Positions 1 to 8,725 are shown, counted from the first letter of the stretch. The stretch is 41,244 nucleotides of DNA from Sulfurovum sp. (GCA_012329065.1 JAAXPZ010000019.1:1-41244), one strand, 5' to 3'. Numbers and translations are program-made. Notes: generated from the sequence alone by a model not told the origin.

Positions 1-1
1 A

Positions 2-571
2 AATAATGGTTTTGAGGTAATTGAAGTAGCAACAAAAGAAGAGGCATTTGAGCTTGCCAAAGGTTTCGTTGAAAGCGGTATGAAAGTAGGACTGGGGGGA
101 TCTACTACAGTTTCAGACATTGGGCTATTGGAATGGCTGACACAGAAGAGTGATATAGAGTTGTGCAATCAGTATGAACAGGGCATCTCTATGGAAGAAA
201 ATGTAGAGCGTAGGCGACAAGGACTTGTGAGTGATCTGTATATCACTAGCTCTAACGCAATTACAAGAAATGGTGACCTTGTCAATGCAGATGGTGATGG
301 CAATCGTGTGGCTGCTCAGATATTTGGTCCAAAGAAGGTACTGCTGATTGTTAGTAAAAACAAAATAGTAGACAGTATACAGGATGGCTTCGGTCGCATT
401 AGAGGGCTAGTAGCACCTAAAAATATAGAACGAATGAATGCCAAGGCAATTTCTATGGGCAAAGAGCCACGCTATAATGATGGTAATATAGCTAATAAAT
501 TTGTCTTTATCAATGGTGATAAAGAGGGACGAACAACTATAATACTTGTAGATGAGGAGCTTGGCTTTTAA
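2..571 (+). CDS. LUD-domain (LutC/YkgG-like) protein, 5' truncated by window edge
   Basis: The frame is open from base 2 to the stop at 571, so the true start lies left of the window and the internal ATG at 80 is not a credible start. The visible N-terminal part reads as the LUD (DUF162) pattern NGFEVIEVATKEEAFELA followed by VGLGGSTTVSDIGL, the conserved GGS(T) region of the LutC/YkgG family. A central IYITSSNAIT-like stretch (written DLYITSSNAIT here) and NRVAAQIFGPKKVLLIV also fit. LUD proteins are linked to lactate and other hydroxy-acid oxidation, but single-domain members often have no assigned reaction. It abuts the next gene with no gap, so the two are almost certainly co-transcribed. 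The link to 2-hydroxyglutarate or related acids is an inference from that neighbour. Confidence 0.85.
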   Translation, partial: NNGFEVIEVATKEEAFELAKGFVESGMKVGLGGSTTVSDIGLLEWLTQKSDIELCNQYEQGISMEENVERRRQGLVSDLYITSSNAITRNGDLVNADGDGNRVAAQIFGPKKVLLIVSKNKIVDSIQDGFGRIRGLVAPKNIERMNAKAISMGKEPRYNDGNIANKFVFINGDKEGRTTIILVDEELGF

Positions 572-1756
572 ATGGTAGATTATCTGATAGTTGGTGCTGG
601 TATAATAGGTCTCAATATTGCTATCGCACTCAAGAAAAAGTACCCAAATGCCAAGATTACAATAATAGACAAAGAATCTTCTGTTGCCATGCATAGTAGC
701 GGTCGCAACTCAGGTGTGCTTCATGCAGGATTTTATTATACTGTTGACTCTCTCAAGGCTAAGTTTACTGGAGAAGGTAATCATCGGATGAAAGAGTTTT
801 GCCAAGAGAGAGGATTGCAGGTAAACAAGTGTGCCAAAGTAGTAGTAGCTACTAATCAAGAAGAGCTTGATGGTCTAGAGGAGCTCAAGAGGAGAGGAGA
901 TGCCAACTCTGTGCCTTTAGAGTGGATGACCCAAAAAGAGCTAGAAGAGATGTATCCTTATATTAAAACATATCAAAAAGCACTTTTCTCTCCAAATACT
1001 GCCACAATTGATCCAAAAGAAGTGACAGAGGAATTTGCCATAGTTGCCCAAGAAATGGGTATAGTGCTCCGATTAGATACTACTTATGAGTATAGAGTGG
1101 GCAAGAGTAGAGTTGGCACATCTGCTGGTATGATCGAGTACAAGAAGCTTATTAACTGTGCTGGACTATATGCAGATAAAATAGCCAAAGATTTTGATCT
1201 GGCAGAAAATTTTGTAATCATTCCGTTTAAAGGTGTATATTTAAAAGACAGTGGCAATAAGTCTAGATTAGCAACCAATATATACCCTGTACCCAATCTG
1301 GTAAATCCATTTTTAGGTGTTCATTATACACTTACTGTGGATAGTGATGCCAAGATAGGACCAACAGCAATACCTGCACTGTGGAGAGAGAACTATAAAG
1401 GCTTTACAAATTTTGACCTAGATGAAATGTTGCAGATTTTGTATTATGAAGCCAAACTTTTTATCACTAATGCCTTTGGTTTTAGATCTCTGGCTATAAG
1501 TGAGGTAAAAAAGTATACCCAATCACATCTGATAAGATTAGCCAAAAAGTTAACAAGTAAAATGGATCATGACGGATTTGATCAATGGAGCACCCCAGGC
1601 ATCCGAGCTCAGCTACTAGATACCGACACACTGGAGCTTGTGCAGGATTTTGTAGTAGAGGTAGAGGAGGAGAGTGTGCACATACTCAATGCCGTTAGTC
1701 CAGCCTTTACCTCCTCTATTCCTTTTTCTGAGTGGGTAGTGAAGAAGTGTTTGTAA
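572..1756 (+). CDS. lhgO: FAD-dependent oxidoreductase, L-2-hydroxyglutarate oxidase (LhgO) family
   Basis: The 394-residue protein is a DAO-fold flavoprotein. A dinucleotide-binding loop (VGAGIIGLNIA, residues 7-17) opens the protein and the conserved HSSGRNSGVLHAGFYY block follows at about residues 41-56, which is characteristic of L-2-hydroxyglutarate dehydrogenases/oxidases. The length matches the family (about 400). Expected chemistry is oxidation of L-2-hydroxyglutarate to 2-oxoglutarate with electrons passed from FAD to the respiratory chain or oxygen. The ATG follows the stop of the LUD gene directly, which suggests translational coupling. It is convergent with ald, with one base between them. 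The family assignment is firm; the exact substrate is inferred from the family. Confidence 0.85.
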   Translation: MVDYLIVGAGIIGLNIAIALKKKYPNAKITIIDKESSVAMHSSGRNSGVLHAGFYYTVDSLKAKFTGEGNHRMKEFCQERGLQVNKCAKVVVATNQEELDGLEELKRRGDANSVPLEWMTQKELEEMYPYIKTYQKALFSPNTATIDPKEVTEEFAIVAQEMGIVLRLDTTYEYRVGKSRVGTSAGMIEYKKLINCAGLYADKIAKDFDLAENFVIIPFKGVYLKDSGNKSRLATNIYPVPNLVNPFLGVHYTLTVDSDAKIGPTAIPALWRENYKGFTNFDLDEMLQILYYEAKLFITNAFGFRSLAISEVKKYTQSHLIRLAKKLTSKMDHDGFDQWSTPGIRAQLLDTDTLELVQDFVVEVEEESVHILNAVSPAFTSSIPFSEWVVKKCL

Positions 1757-1757
1757 A

Positions 1758-2864
1758 TTAAAATTTAGGTTCCCAGTAATTTATGCCTAGGCTTTTTGCC
1801 ACTGCTTTGTTGGTACACTTACCATCATAGATATTTAATCCATTCATGATGTCTGCATTTTCTTTGCATGCAACCTCTAATCCTTTGTTGGCGATTTCAA
1901 GACCGTATTTTAGCGTATTTGAAGTTAGTGCCATGGTGGATGTGAGAGAAACTGCTCCTGGCATATTGGCGACGCAGTAGTGCACAATGCCCTCTACTGT
2001 AAATATAGGATTGTCGTGATAGGTGAGACAAGAGGTCTCAAAGCATCCGCCCTGATCGATAGCAACATCTACAATGACTGCCCCTTTTTTCATGAGTTTC
2101 AAGTCATCCTTTGATATAAGCCTAGGTGCTGTAGCTCCAGGTATAAGCACAGCACCAATAACAAGATCAGCCTCTTTGATTGTGCGTACTATATTAGTAC
2201 GAGTTGAATATAGTGTTGTGATACTCGATCCGAAGATGTCATCCAGATAGGCGAGTCTTTGGGCAGAGATATCTAGTATGGTGACATTAGCTCCCATACC
2301 TACAGCTATTTTACAAGCATTTAGACCCACGATACCGCCTCCAATGATTACCACATTCCCTCTAGAAACCCCAGGCACACCACCCAGAAGCACACCTCTT
2401 CCACCAAATGTCTTCTCTAGATATTTAGCTCCTTCTTGCGTCGATAATCTTCCAGCGATCTCACTCATAGGTGTAAGGCATGGTAGGTTACCGTTGCTAT
2501 CAGTAATCGTCTCATATGCAATAGCTTTGACCTCTTTTGCCAACAACGCTTTGGCTTGAAGCTCATCTGCGGCCAGATGCAAGTAAGTATAAAGTATTTG
2601 TCCTTTTTTGAAAAAATCATACTCACCAGGTAAAGGCTCTTTGACTTTAACTATCATATCTGCTTCATCAAATATTCTTTGCTTACTGTCTGCAATATCT
2701 GCACCTTTTGATATATACTCATCGTCCTCAAATCCTGTACCGTGTCCAGCAGAGGTTTCCACTAAGATCTTATGTCCATCTCTGATATAAGCTTCAACAC
2801 AATCAGGTGTCATCCCAACGCGATATTCATGTACTTTTATCTCTTTGATTAACCCTATTGTCAT
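1758..2864 (-). CDS. ald: Alanine dehydrogenase
   Basis: The 368-residue protein matches the usual length of NAD-dependent alanine dehydrogenases (about 370). The N-terminus MTIGLIKEIKVHEYRVGMTP is the family signature. FTYLHLAA-type sequence (YLHLAADELQAKALL, about residues 92-106) carries the catalytic His region, and a Rossmann loop (VVIIGGGIVGLNACKIAVGMGANV) starts near residue 171. NMPGAVSLTSTMALTSNTLKY near the C-terminus is also typical. It interconverts L-alanine with pyruvate and ammonia in the cytoplasm. It runs convergently against lhgO and has its own upstream gap of about 150 bp shared divergently with the LRV-repeat gene. Nothing in the protein looks damaged. Confidence 0.95.
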   Translation of the reverse strand: MTIGLIKEIKVHEYRVGMTPDCVEAYIRDGHKILVETSAGHGTGFEDDEYISKGADIADSKQRIFDEADMIVKVKEPLPGEYDFFKKGQILYTYLHLAADELQAKALLAKEVKAIAYETITDSNGNLPCLTPMSEIAGRLSTQEGAKYLEKTFGGRGVLLGGVPGVSRGNVVIIGGGIVGLNACKIAVGMGANVTILDISAQRLAYLDDIFGSSITTLYSTRTNIVRTIKEADLVIGAVLIPGATAPRLISKDDLKLMKKGAVIVDVAIDQGGCFETSCLTYHDNPIFTVEGIVHYCVANMPGAVSLTSTMALTSNTLKYGLEIANKGLEVACKENADIMNGLNIYDGKCTNKAVAKSLGINYWEPKF

Positions 2865-2884
2865 TTTGTATCCTTTGGTTCAAA

Positions 2885-2905
2885 CTATTATTAGAGGTGC
2901 CCATA
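2885..2905 (+). repeat. Half copy of the dispersed AGGTGCCC palindrome
   Basis: CTATTATTAGAGGTGCCCATA matches the loop and right arm of the full palindrome at 22319-22352 exactly, but the left arm is absent. It lies in the divergent promoter gap between ald and the LRV-repeat gene. It may be a remnant of a once complete element. Confidence 0.6.
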
Positions 2906-3021
2906 AGTATATTACCATATTTATCTCTAAAATAGAGTACAAATACTATACAATATGATTGTCCCCTTGATCGAATAAGATGATTTGCTTCCTATTTATA
3001 GATTATGTGTTATAGTAAGAT

Positions 3022-4422
3022 ATGATAAAGAAGCAGATGCTATTGGAGCTATTGGAACAGAGCGATAGAAAAAAAGTACTTATTTTAGGAAAAAAAGGAC
3101 TTTTTGATCACAAGGAAATCGGTCGTTTTTTCAAATTATATACTCTTGAGCTCACAGATGTGCCCTGTAGCGATACAGTAGCCATCATAGAGCCACCTAA
3201 GCTAAATCCTATGGAAGAGATGATGAGTGAAGAGGCATATGAGATGGGAATGCCAAGCTATAACCTTGTTGAACTAGAAGAACTAATAAGCAAAACAATA
3301 GATGATGATAGCTTGCTGATGGCCATTAGGCTTGGTAATGATCAAGATAGAATCATTAGGATGCTCGGTAATCCTCATATCTCTGATGAACTTTTTGTAA
3401 GATTGCTTCAAATTTATCGTTGGGATGAGGAGGAGGATGACAGTAAAGATGATCGCAATGTCATCTTGCATACTTTGCGTCGCTATGTCGACATCAAGCC
3501 AAACGAAGAAGATCTACTTCAGACTTATCTTACGCTCCGTAGACTTGCTACTGAAGCTATCGACCCCGCACTTTTGATGGCTTTGATAGGTTTTCATAAT
3601 TTTGAATTTTTGGTACGAGGCAAAGAGAAGGTGACCCTCAGAGAGACTATTGCCAGAAATAGATATATAGATAGTGCCGTAATCACAAAGCTACTCTCCC
3701 TAAGAGACAGGAGGGCAGATATTGCATTGGCTGGAAACCCTGCAGTTTCACTTGAGGTATTAAAAAAACTAATCCAAAAATCAGATAATAATTTACATAA
3801 GGCATTGGCTACTAACCCCAATATAGACAATATGATATTTAAGACATTGCTTGCTTGTCAAAGCACTACAGTAGAGATACTTTTGTTAAAGCAGCACATC
3901 AGTAGGGGTAGATATGATATGGTAGTATCTGCAGAGCTAGATGCTGATATTATGGCTACTATGGCTGCCAACGAGCAACTAGATAACAATGTACAAGAGT
4001 TGCTTGTGAAAAGTGATAATATACTACTGTTGGAATATTTAGCACTTAATGATACAATGCAATCAGAGACATTGATTGTGTTATACAAAAAAGAGATAAT
4101 AAGTATACATATGTGTTTGGCTAAAAACTATCAAACCCCCAAGGATCTACTTTTGTATCTCTACTTAAGATACAAGAATAATAAAGATATGTTAGCAGCT
4201 CTTGCATACAACTCATCGTTGCCTCAAAGCAAGCTAGTGGAGTTGTACGGGGTAGGCGATTTTGAGATTAACAAAGGACTTGCTACAAACAAGAACCTGC
4301 CAAGAGATTTGATAGAGTATCTCAAACTTGATCATAGGTTACAAAACCATCTTGCAGAAAACGAGGTACTTATCAAGGAATATGAAAAGGTATTCGATTA
4401 TGACGCTAGAGCAATAATTTAA
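3022..4422 (+). CDS. LRV/HEAT-like repeat protein of MoxR-VWA operon
   Basis: This 466-residue protein has no catalytic motif I recognise. From about residue 110 to the C-terminus it is built of degenerate helical repeats of the leucine-rich-variant kind, with the recurring pattern (A)LA-x-NP-x-(hydrophobic) followed by two helices. Examples are MLGNPHISDELFVRLL, DIALAGNPAVSLEVLKKL, KALATNPNIDNMIFKTLL and GLATNKNLPRDLIEYL. Such repeats usually form an alpha solenoid for protein binding. The first 110 residues are different and unassigned. It is followed after 15 bp by a MoxR-like ATPase and then a VWA protein, so it is probably an adaptor or substrate receptor of that complex. The ribosome-binding site before the ATG is weak. 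Function is inferred from context only. Confidence 0.75.
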   Translation: MIKKQMLLELLEQSDRKKVLILGKKGLFDHKEIGRFFKLYTLELTDVPCSDTVAIIEPPKLNPMEEMMSEEAYEMGMPSYNLVELEELISKTIDDDSLLMAIRLGNDQDRIIRMLGNPHISDELFVRLLQIYRWDEEEDDSKDDRNVILHTLRRYVDIKPNEEDLLQTYLTLRRLATEAIDPALLMALIGFHNFEFLVRGKEKVTLRETIARNRYIDSAVITKLLSLRDRRADIALAGNPAVSLEVLKKLIQKSDNNLHKALATNPNIDNMIFKTLLACQSTTVEILLLKQHISRGRYDMVVSAELDADIMATMAANEQLDNNVQELLVKSDNILLLEYLALNDTMQSETLIVLYKKEIISIHMCLAKNYQTPKDLLLYLYLRYKNNKDMLAALAYNSSLPQSKLVELYGVGDFEINKGLATNKNLPRDLIEYLKLDHRLQNHLAENEVLIKEYEKVFDYDARAII

Positions 4423-4437
4423 AAAGAGAGTGACTAT

Positions 4438-5442
4438 ATGAAATCATCAAATATATTAAAAGTTATTGACAAGTTGATTGACAGGAAGCTACCTGTGTTT
4501 ATCTGGGGAGCACCAGGGATTGGAAAGTCATCTATTGTCAAGCAGATAGCCCAAGAAAAGAGCTTGGAGTTTTTGGATCTCCGCCTTTCTCTGCTTGACC
4601 CTACTGATCTGAAGGGTATCCCGTTTTTCAATGCTGAGACCAAAGAAGGCGTATGGGCAAAACCTAGCTTTTTGCCAAGTGATCCTCAGAGTCGAGGTAT
4701 ATTGTTTCTAGATGAGATAAACACCGCACCACCAGCTGTGCAGGCATCAGCATACCAGCTTATCCTTGATCGAAAAGTAGGAGAATACGAGCTACCAAGC
4801 GGTTGGAGCATAGTAGCAGCAGGAAACCGTGAAAATGATAGAGGAGTAATCTACAAGATGCCCCCACCTCTGGCAAATAGATTTGTACATTTTGAGATGG
4901 AAGTGGACTTTGATGATTGGAAAGCATGGGCTTATGATGCAGAGCTAGAAAACTCTATCATAGCTTACTTGGCATATGATAAATCTATGCTCTTTACATT
5001 TGATCCTACATCCAATGAAAAATCATTTGCAACACCAAGAAGCTGGGAATATGTAGATAGTATAATAAAATCAAACATAGAGAGTGGTCTTTTGCTAGAC
5101 AGCATCACTGGTGCAGTAGGACGAGAAGCAGCAGTAGGGTATAGTGCCTTTAAAAATGTAATAGGTGCACTTCCTGATCTCGAAAAGATATTGGAGGGTA
5201 CTCTTGATAAGCTTGATGAAGATAACCCAAAAGTCTTGATGGCACTTTGTATAGGTCTTGTCAATGCGATAAAGGAAAATACAAATGATGAAACTATAAG
5301 TAATTTACTTTTGTTCTCTATGCAAATTCCTGGAGAGTTTGCTATAATGTTAGTTAAAGATTTACAATCTGTAGGTGTTGACCTTGAGCGATCTGTTAGT
5401 TGGAAAGAATGGGTAAAGAAGTTTGCTTACCTGCTTTCATAG
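4438..5442 (+). CDS. MoxR-like AAA+ ATPase
   Basis: The 334-residue protein is a single AAA+ module. Walker A is GAPGIGKSS (residues 24-32), Walker B is ILFLDEIN (88-95), and the sensor-1 Asn is in VAAGN (126-130). PPPLANRFVHFEME is the arginine-finger region typical of MoxR ATPases. The C-terminal 130 residues form the lid and a helical tail. MoxR proteins act as chaperone-like ATPases that work with a partner carrying a VWA domain, and that partner is the next gene, 12 bp downstream. The upstream LRV-repeat gene lies 15 bp before it. A purine-rich AAAGAGAG motif precedes the ATG. The client of the complex is unknown. Confidence 0.85.
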   Translation: MKSSNILKVIDKLIDRKLPVFIWGAPGIGKSSIVKQIAQEKSLEFLDLRLSLLDPTDLKGIPFFNAETKEGVWAKPSFLPSDPQSRGILFLDEINTAPPAVQASAYQLILDRKVGEYELPSGWSIVAAGNRENDRGVIYKMPPPLANRFVHFEMEVDFDDWKAWAYDAELENSIIAYLAYDKSMLFTFDPTSNEKSFATPRSWEYVDSIIKSNIESGLLLDSITGAVGREAAVGYSAFKNVIGALPDLEKILEGTLDKLDEDNPKVLMALCIGLVNAIKENTNDETISNLLLFSMQIPGEFAIMLVKDLQSVGVDLERSVSWKEWVKKFAYLLS

Positions 5443-5454
5443 AATTCATAAGTT

Positions 5455-6621
5455 ATGAAAACTAACGAAAAGATAGCCAAAGCAAAAGCAAAACTGATGC
5501 TGGAGCATCCATATATCGGTGCTATATCAACAACGCTAAAACTTGAAAATGATTCTAAATCTTTGACATTTAGTAGCGATGGTGTCAGATTGATATACAA
5601 TGATGAATATTTTGAAAAGATTCCAGTACATGAGATTGAGTTTGCTTTAGCCAATGGTGCGATACATGCGATACTAAAGCACCAAGAGAGAGTATCGGAT
5701 AGGGTAGGCAGGATTTGGCAGGCAGCCACTGACTTGGTTGTCAATGTCATGCTAGTCAAGAACGACTTTATTTTGCCCCCTTATGTCTATTATGATGAGC
5801 GATTTGATGGGATGTATGCTGAAGAGATATACGATGTGCTCAAGGATGAGATGATCAACAATCAGTCCCGTGATGAGGCAGAAGTACAAGAAGAAGATAC
5901 ACCTGAAAATAAAGAAAATAAAGAAACAAAGAGCAATAATCAGCAAAAAAACCAAGAGCAAGAACTGCATCCAGAGAGCCTGAACAAAGAAGAAGAGAAA
6001 ATCCAAGAAGAACTCAAGGAGATTTTTGAGCAAATATTTCAAAAATATAAGCGACAAGGAGACCTGCCAGAAGGTATAAAGTTTGTAGTACCAGAGCACT
6101 TTTCGCAGCAAATAGACTGGCGGGAGACTCTGTATAGGCATATTGCAGAGTTTGCCAAGAGCACATATTCGTTCTTTCCGCCTAATAAAAAGTATCTATA
6201 CCGTGGCGTATATTTGCCAAGCCTAAGTTCTGATCTACTTCGTATAGTCATAGCGATTGATACATCGGGATCTATAGATGAAAATCTGCTTTCTATCTTT
6301 TTGGGAGAAACAAGCTCCATAATGCAGAGTTATCCCAACTACGAGATAGATATCATAACCGCAGATGCCAAAGTACAGTCACATAGAGTTTTTTCACCTG
6401 GAGAAATGCTTGAGTATGAGCTGCAAGGTGCTGGAGGTACGGACTTTCGCCCTGTATTTGAGTATATAGACCAGCACATTGACTATCCTACTATTCTGCT
6501 GTATTTTACAGACGGCATGGGTATATTTCCCGAAAAAGAACCATATTATAACCTATTGTGGGTAATGCCAAGTGCAAAAGAAGTGCCATTTGGAGAGACT
6601 ATAATCATTGAAGAAAATTAA
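5455..6621 (+). CDS. DUF2201-type protein with VWA-like domain; HExxH site degenerate
   Basis: The 388-residue protein has an N-terminal DUF2201-like (putative metallopeptidase) part, a charged Glu/Lys/Gln-rich linker at about residues 140-195, and a C-terminal VWA-like domain. The VWA part has a complete metal-site set: DTSGS (269-273), Thr in GGTDF (329) and Asp in FTDGMG (353). In the N-terminal part the place where I expect HExxH reads NGAIH (67-71), followed by AILKH, so the first His and the Glu are missing. If the alignment is right, the peptidase-like half is probably not catalytic. It pairs with the MoxR ATPase upstream. Together with the repeat protein it forms a three-gene operon of unknown client. 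Confidence 0.8.
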   Translation: MKTNEKIAKAKAKLMLEHPYIGAISTTLKLENDSKSLTFSSDGVRLIYNDEYFEKIPVHEIEFALANGAIHAILKHQERVSDRVGRIWQAATDLVVNVMLVKNDFILPPYVYYDERFDGMYAEEIYDVLKDEMINNQSRDEAEVQEEDTPENKENKETKSNNQQKNQEQELHPESLNKEEEKIQEELKEIFEQIFQKYKRQGDLPEGIKFVVPEHFSQQIDWRETLYRHIAEFAKSTYSFFPPNKKYLYRGVYLPSLSSDLLRIVIAIDTSGSIDENLLSIFLGETSSIMQSYPNYEIDIITADAKVQSHRVFSPGEMLEYELQGAGGTDFRPVFEYIDQHIDYPTILLYFTDGMGIFPEKEPYYNLLWVMPSAKEVPFGETIIIEEN

Positions 6622-6746
6622 TTTATATACACCATGGAAATTTGGTAACATCTGGGTACTTATCTCCTCTTTTTTTATCAAAACTGACAATTATTCGCAT
6701 CTTTAAGATAAGATAGAATAAATATTCTCTTATTAGGAGCAGTACT

Positions 6747-7079
6747 ATGATGCAACAATTAGATATGGCCTCAGATGAGTTCTTAACTGAACTGAAAAAG
6801 ACCAAGAAATTTACAGACAAAGTATGTAAGCAGTTTGGCTGGGAGTACCACCCTATGCATGATGTCAATGATGGAGTCCAGTTAGGACTAACTAGACATA
6901 AAATGCTCTACGGCAAAAGGTTTTGTCCCTGTTACATGGTAGATCCTGATGAGAGCAGACCAGGTAAATTCAAAAGTTCAGATAATCGTATCTGCCCCTG
7001 TCCCCAGGCAATCAAAGACGAAGTTCCCAATGAGGGTAAATGCCACTGTGGTATCTTCTGTACACCGATAGTGTCCTAA
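6747..7079 (+). CDS. Ferredoxin-thioredoxin reductase catalytic-domain protein, C-terminus rewritten by IS
   Basis: The 110-residue protein carries the cysteine motifs of the FTR catalytic beta chain: CPC (60-62), CPC (83-85), CHC (99-101) and one more Cys at 105. These would bind a 4Fe-4S cluster and form the redox-active disulfide. The spacing is wider than in plant-type FTR, as in free-standing bacterial versions. An AGGAG site precedes the ATG by 7 bp. The last three residues (IVS) and the stop are encoded inside the left inverted repeat of the IS256-family element at 7067-8382. Joining the two flanks at the 8-bp duplication restores CTPYVQANS as the ancestral ending. All cluster ligands are kept, so the protein may still work. 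Its reductant and target are not visible here. Confidence 0.8.
   Translation: MMQQLDMASDEFLTELKKTKKFTDKVCKQFGWEYHPMHDVNDGVQLGLTRHKMLYGKRFCPCYMVDPDESRPGKFKSSDNRICPCPQAIKDEVPNEGKCHCGIFCTPIVS
7059..7066 (+). repeat. Left target-site duplication of the IS256-family element
   Basis: TGTACACC lies directly left of the element and is repeated exactly at 8383-8390. Eight bases is the normal duplication length for this family. It falls in the Cys-Thr-Pro codons of the FTR-like gene. Confidence 0.9.
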
Positions 7080-8382
7080 AAAGTTCGCAATTTCACCAAT
7101 CTTCCTATTTCTAGACTACTTTTTGTAGCAACTCTTCATACTTGATCATCACCAATTCAAGCTTTTGTGGCTGTATATAGCTTCGTTCAACCTCCCATTC
7201 TTCAGTGTATTCCATCAGATAGCATGTTAGCAGCCGTATATAAGCATCTCTACTGGGAAATACACCCACCACTCTACTTCTGCGGCGTATCTCCCTGTTG
7301 AGTCGCTCCAGTACATTGGTGGAAGCTATACGTCTATGGTCAATATTGTCAAAGTGATAGAACTGCAAACTGTCTTCCAGTCCATCTTCAAGGCATACTA
7401 TAGCTTCGGGATACTTTTGACTGTACTCATCGATTATAAGATTGGACATAGCCATAGCACTCTTAAAATCAGGCTGCACCCATATCTGTTTCAGCCTTGA
7501 AGCAAACAGCTCCTTGCTTTTTGGAGAAACATAGGCTAAAATATTACGCATAAAGTGTACTTTGCATCGCTGACAGGAGCAGCCTGTGAGTTCATTTTTG
7601 ACTGCATTTTGTATGCCTTGGTGAGCGTCTGAAACTACCAGGGCACACTTTTTCAATCCTCTTGTTTTTAGCTTTTTGAAGAATGCTCTCCAGCTTTCAT
7701 TGCTTTCACTATAGAACGGCTCTATTGCTAATACTTCACGTTTACCGTCCATTCCTACACCATAGGCGATCATAATAGCAGTAGAGACAACACGACCATT
7801 GGATCGTATCTTTTCGTAAAGAGCATCTACCCATATAAAAGGATACTCGTTTTGAAGCGGTCTATTTCTGAATGCTTCTACTTGTTCATTGAGTCCCTTG
7901 TTTATCTGTGATACCTGTGATGCAGAGATACCATCTATACCCATCTCTTTGGCTACACGTTCTATCTTTCGTGTAGAGACTCCATTGATGTATGCTTCCT
8001 GGATGACAGACATAAGGGCTTGTTCTGCTCTTTTCTTTTCAGTGATAAAGAATGGGATATATCCGCCTTTGCGTAGCTTGGGTATCATCAGATACATTGT
8101 TCCCACTCTTGTATCGAAGCGTCTGGGTCTGTAGCCGCTGAAGTGGGTTTTTCTTTCATCACTATGCTCATTCTTATTTACACCTACCTTATTTGCTGCT
8201 TCTACTTCCATAAGCTGCTCTGTCATCCACTTGAGCATAGCCAGCATTGAATCTTCTTCCAAGATAAAGTCCGTCATTACCCTTTTAAACAATTCTCTTT
8301 CGTCAATTTTCATTTTATTCTCCAATATTTTCTATTGGAAGATTAGCATATTTGAAAATTGCGAACTTTATTTTACATTATC
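7067..8382 (-). mobile_element. IS256-family insertion sequence, complete
   Basis: The element is 1316 bp and is bounded by 8-bp duplications. Its ends start GATAGTGTCCTAAAAAGTTC on the left and, read inward from the right, GATAATGTAAAATAAAGTTC. About 22 of the first 28 bases agree, with AAGTTCGCAATTT identical, and an ATCTTCC block is also shared further in. It carries one transposase gene on the minus strand. The element sits inside the 3' end of the FTR-like gene. Perfect duplications and an intact transposase suggest a recent and possibly still mobile copy. Confidence 0.93.
7111..8313 (-). CDS. IS256-family (Mutator-type) transposase
   Basis: The DDE transposase of the element is about 400 residues, the normal length. 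The catalytic acids fit Asp in WVDALYEK (about 163), Asp in VVSDAHQGI (about 229) and Glu in NVLERLNREIRRRSRVVGVF (about 336). CSCQRCKVHFMRN between them is the C-x2-C-x-H-like block seen in the family. I place the start at the ATG at 8313 because a GGAG lies 6 bp before it; a TTG four codons upstream is also open. No frameshift or stop is present. The enzyme would act on the inverted repeats at 7067 and 8382. Confidence 0.95.
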   Translation of the reverse strand: MKIDERELFKRVMTDFILEEDSMLAMLKWMTEQLMEVEAANKVGVNKNEHSDERKTHFSGYRPRRFDTRVGTMYLMIPKLRKGGYIPFFITEKKRAEQALMSVIQEAYINGVSTRKIERVAKEMGIDGISASQVSQINKGLNEQVEAFRNRPLQNEYPFIWVDALYEKIRSNGRVVSTAIMIAYGVGMDGKREVLAIEPFYSESNESWRAFFKKLKTRGLKKCALVVSDAHQGIQNAVKNELTGCSCQRCKVHFMRNILAYVSPKSKELFASRLKQIWVQPDFKSAMAMSNLIIDEYSQKYPEAIVCLEDGLEDSLQFYHFDNIDHRRIASTNVLERLNREIRRRSRVVGVFPSRDAYIRLLTCYLMEYTEEWEVERSYIQPQKLELVMIKYEELLQKVV

Positions 8383-8390
8383 TGTACACC
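8383..8390 (+). repeat. Right target-site duplication of the IS256-family element
   Basis: TGTACACC matches 7059-7066 exactly and starts immediately after the right end of the element. Confidence 0.9.
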
Positions 8391-8412
8391 TTATGTGCAG
8401 GCAAATAGCTAG
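8383..8412 (+). pseudogene. Displaced 3' end of the FTR-like gene
   Basis: Read in the frame of the FTR-like gene and joined at the duplication, this stretch encodes the tail TPYVQANS and a TAG stop at 8410-8412. The IS has cut it off from the rest of the gene at 6747-7079. It has no start of its own and is not expected to be translated. Confidence 0.75.
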
Positions 8413-8416
8413 AGAG

Positions 8417-8725
8417 TTAAGATATCAATATTTTATTGGCTTCTATTTTTTGATTGAGTTCTTTATCTGTATAAAATGAACCAAATGGAAGTAGTGAGAG
8501 GATAAAGTATCGAGTTGACTCTTTCAGTGTGAATCCACTCTCTTTGTGAGCCCTAAAAAGTTGGTACACAAATGCTATAAATAGCACACCATGTGCCATC
8601 CCCGCAACCTTTGTAGCGATAGGAAATCCTGCAAAATACTTTAGGGGCATTGCGATAAATAGCAGTATAAGGTATGAGTAGCCCTCTATTTTATTAATAA
8701 TCTTAAATCTAATAAATTCTGACAT
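8417..8725 (-). CDS. DUF3817-family small integral membrane protein
   Basis: The 102-residue protein has three hydrophobic segments at about residues 16-33, 41-60 and 70-86. The sequence GYSYLILLFIAMPLKYFAGFP near the N-terminus and KVAGMAHGVLFIAFVYQLF fit the DUF3817 (YdzA-like) family, which has no known biochemical role. It would sit in the inner membrane. It begins after a weak AGGAC site. The gene ends four bases from the displaced FTR tail, so it is convergent with the gene the IS disrupted. It does not appear to share an operon with anything; the next feature upstream is a decayed RHS fragment. Confidence 0.75.
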   Translation of the reverse strand: MSEFIRFKIINKIEGYSYLILLFIAMPLKYFAGFPIATKVAGMAHGVLFIAFVYQLFRAHKESGFTLKESTRYFILSLLPFGSFYTDKELNQKIEANKILIS

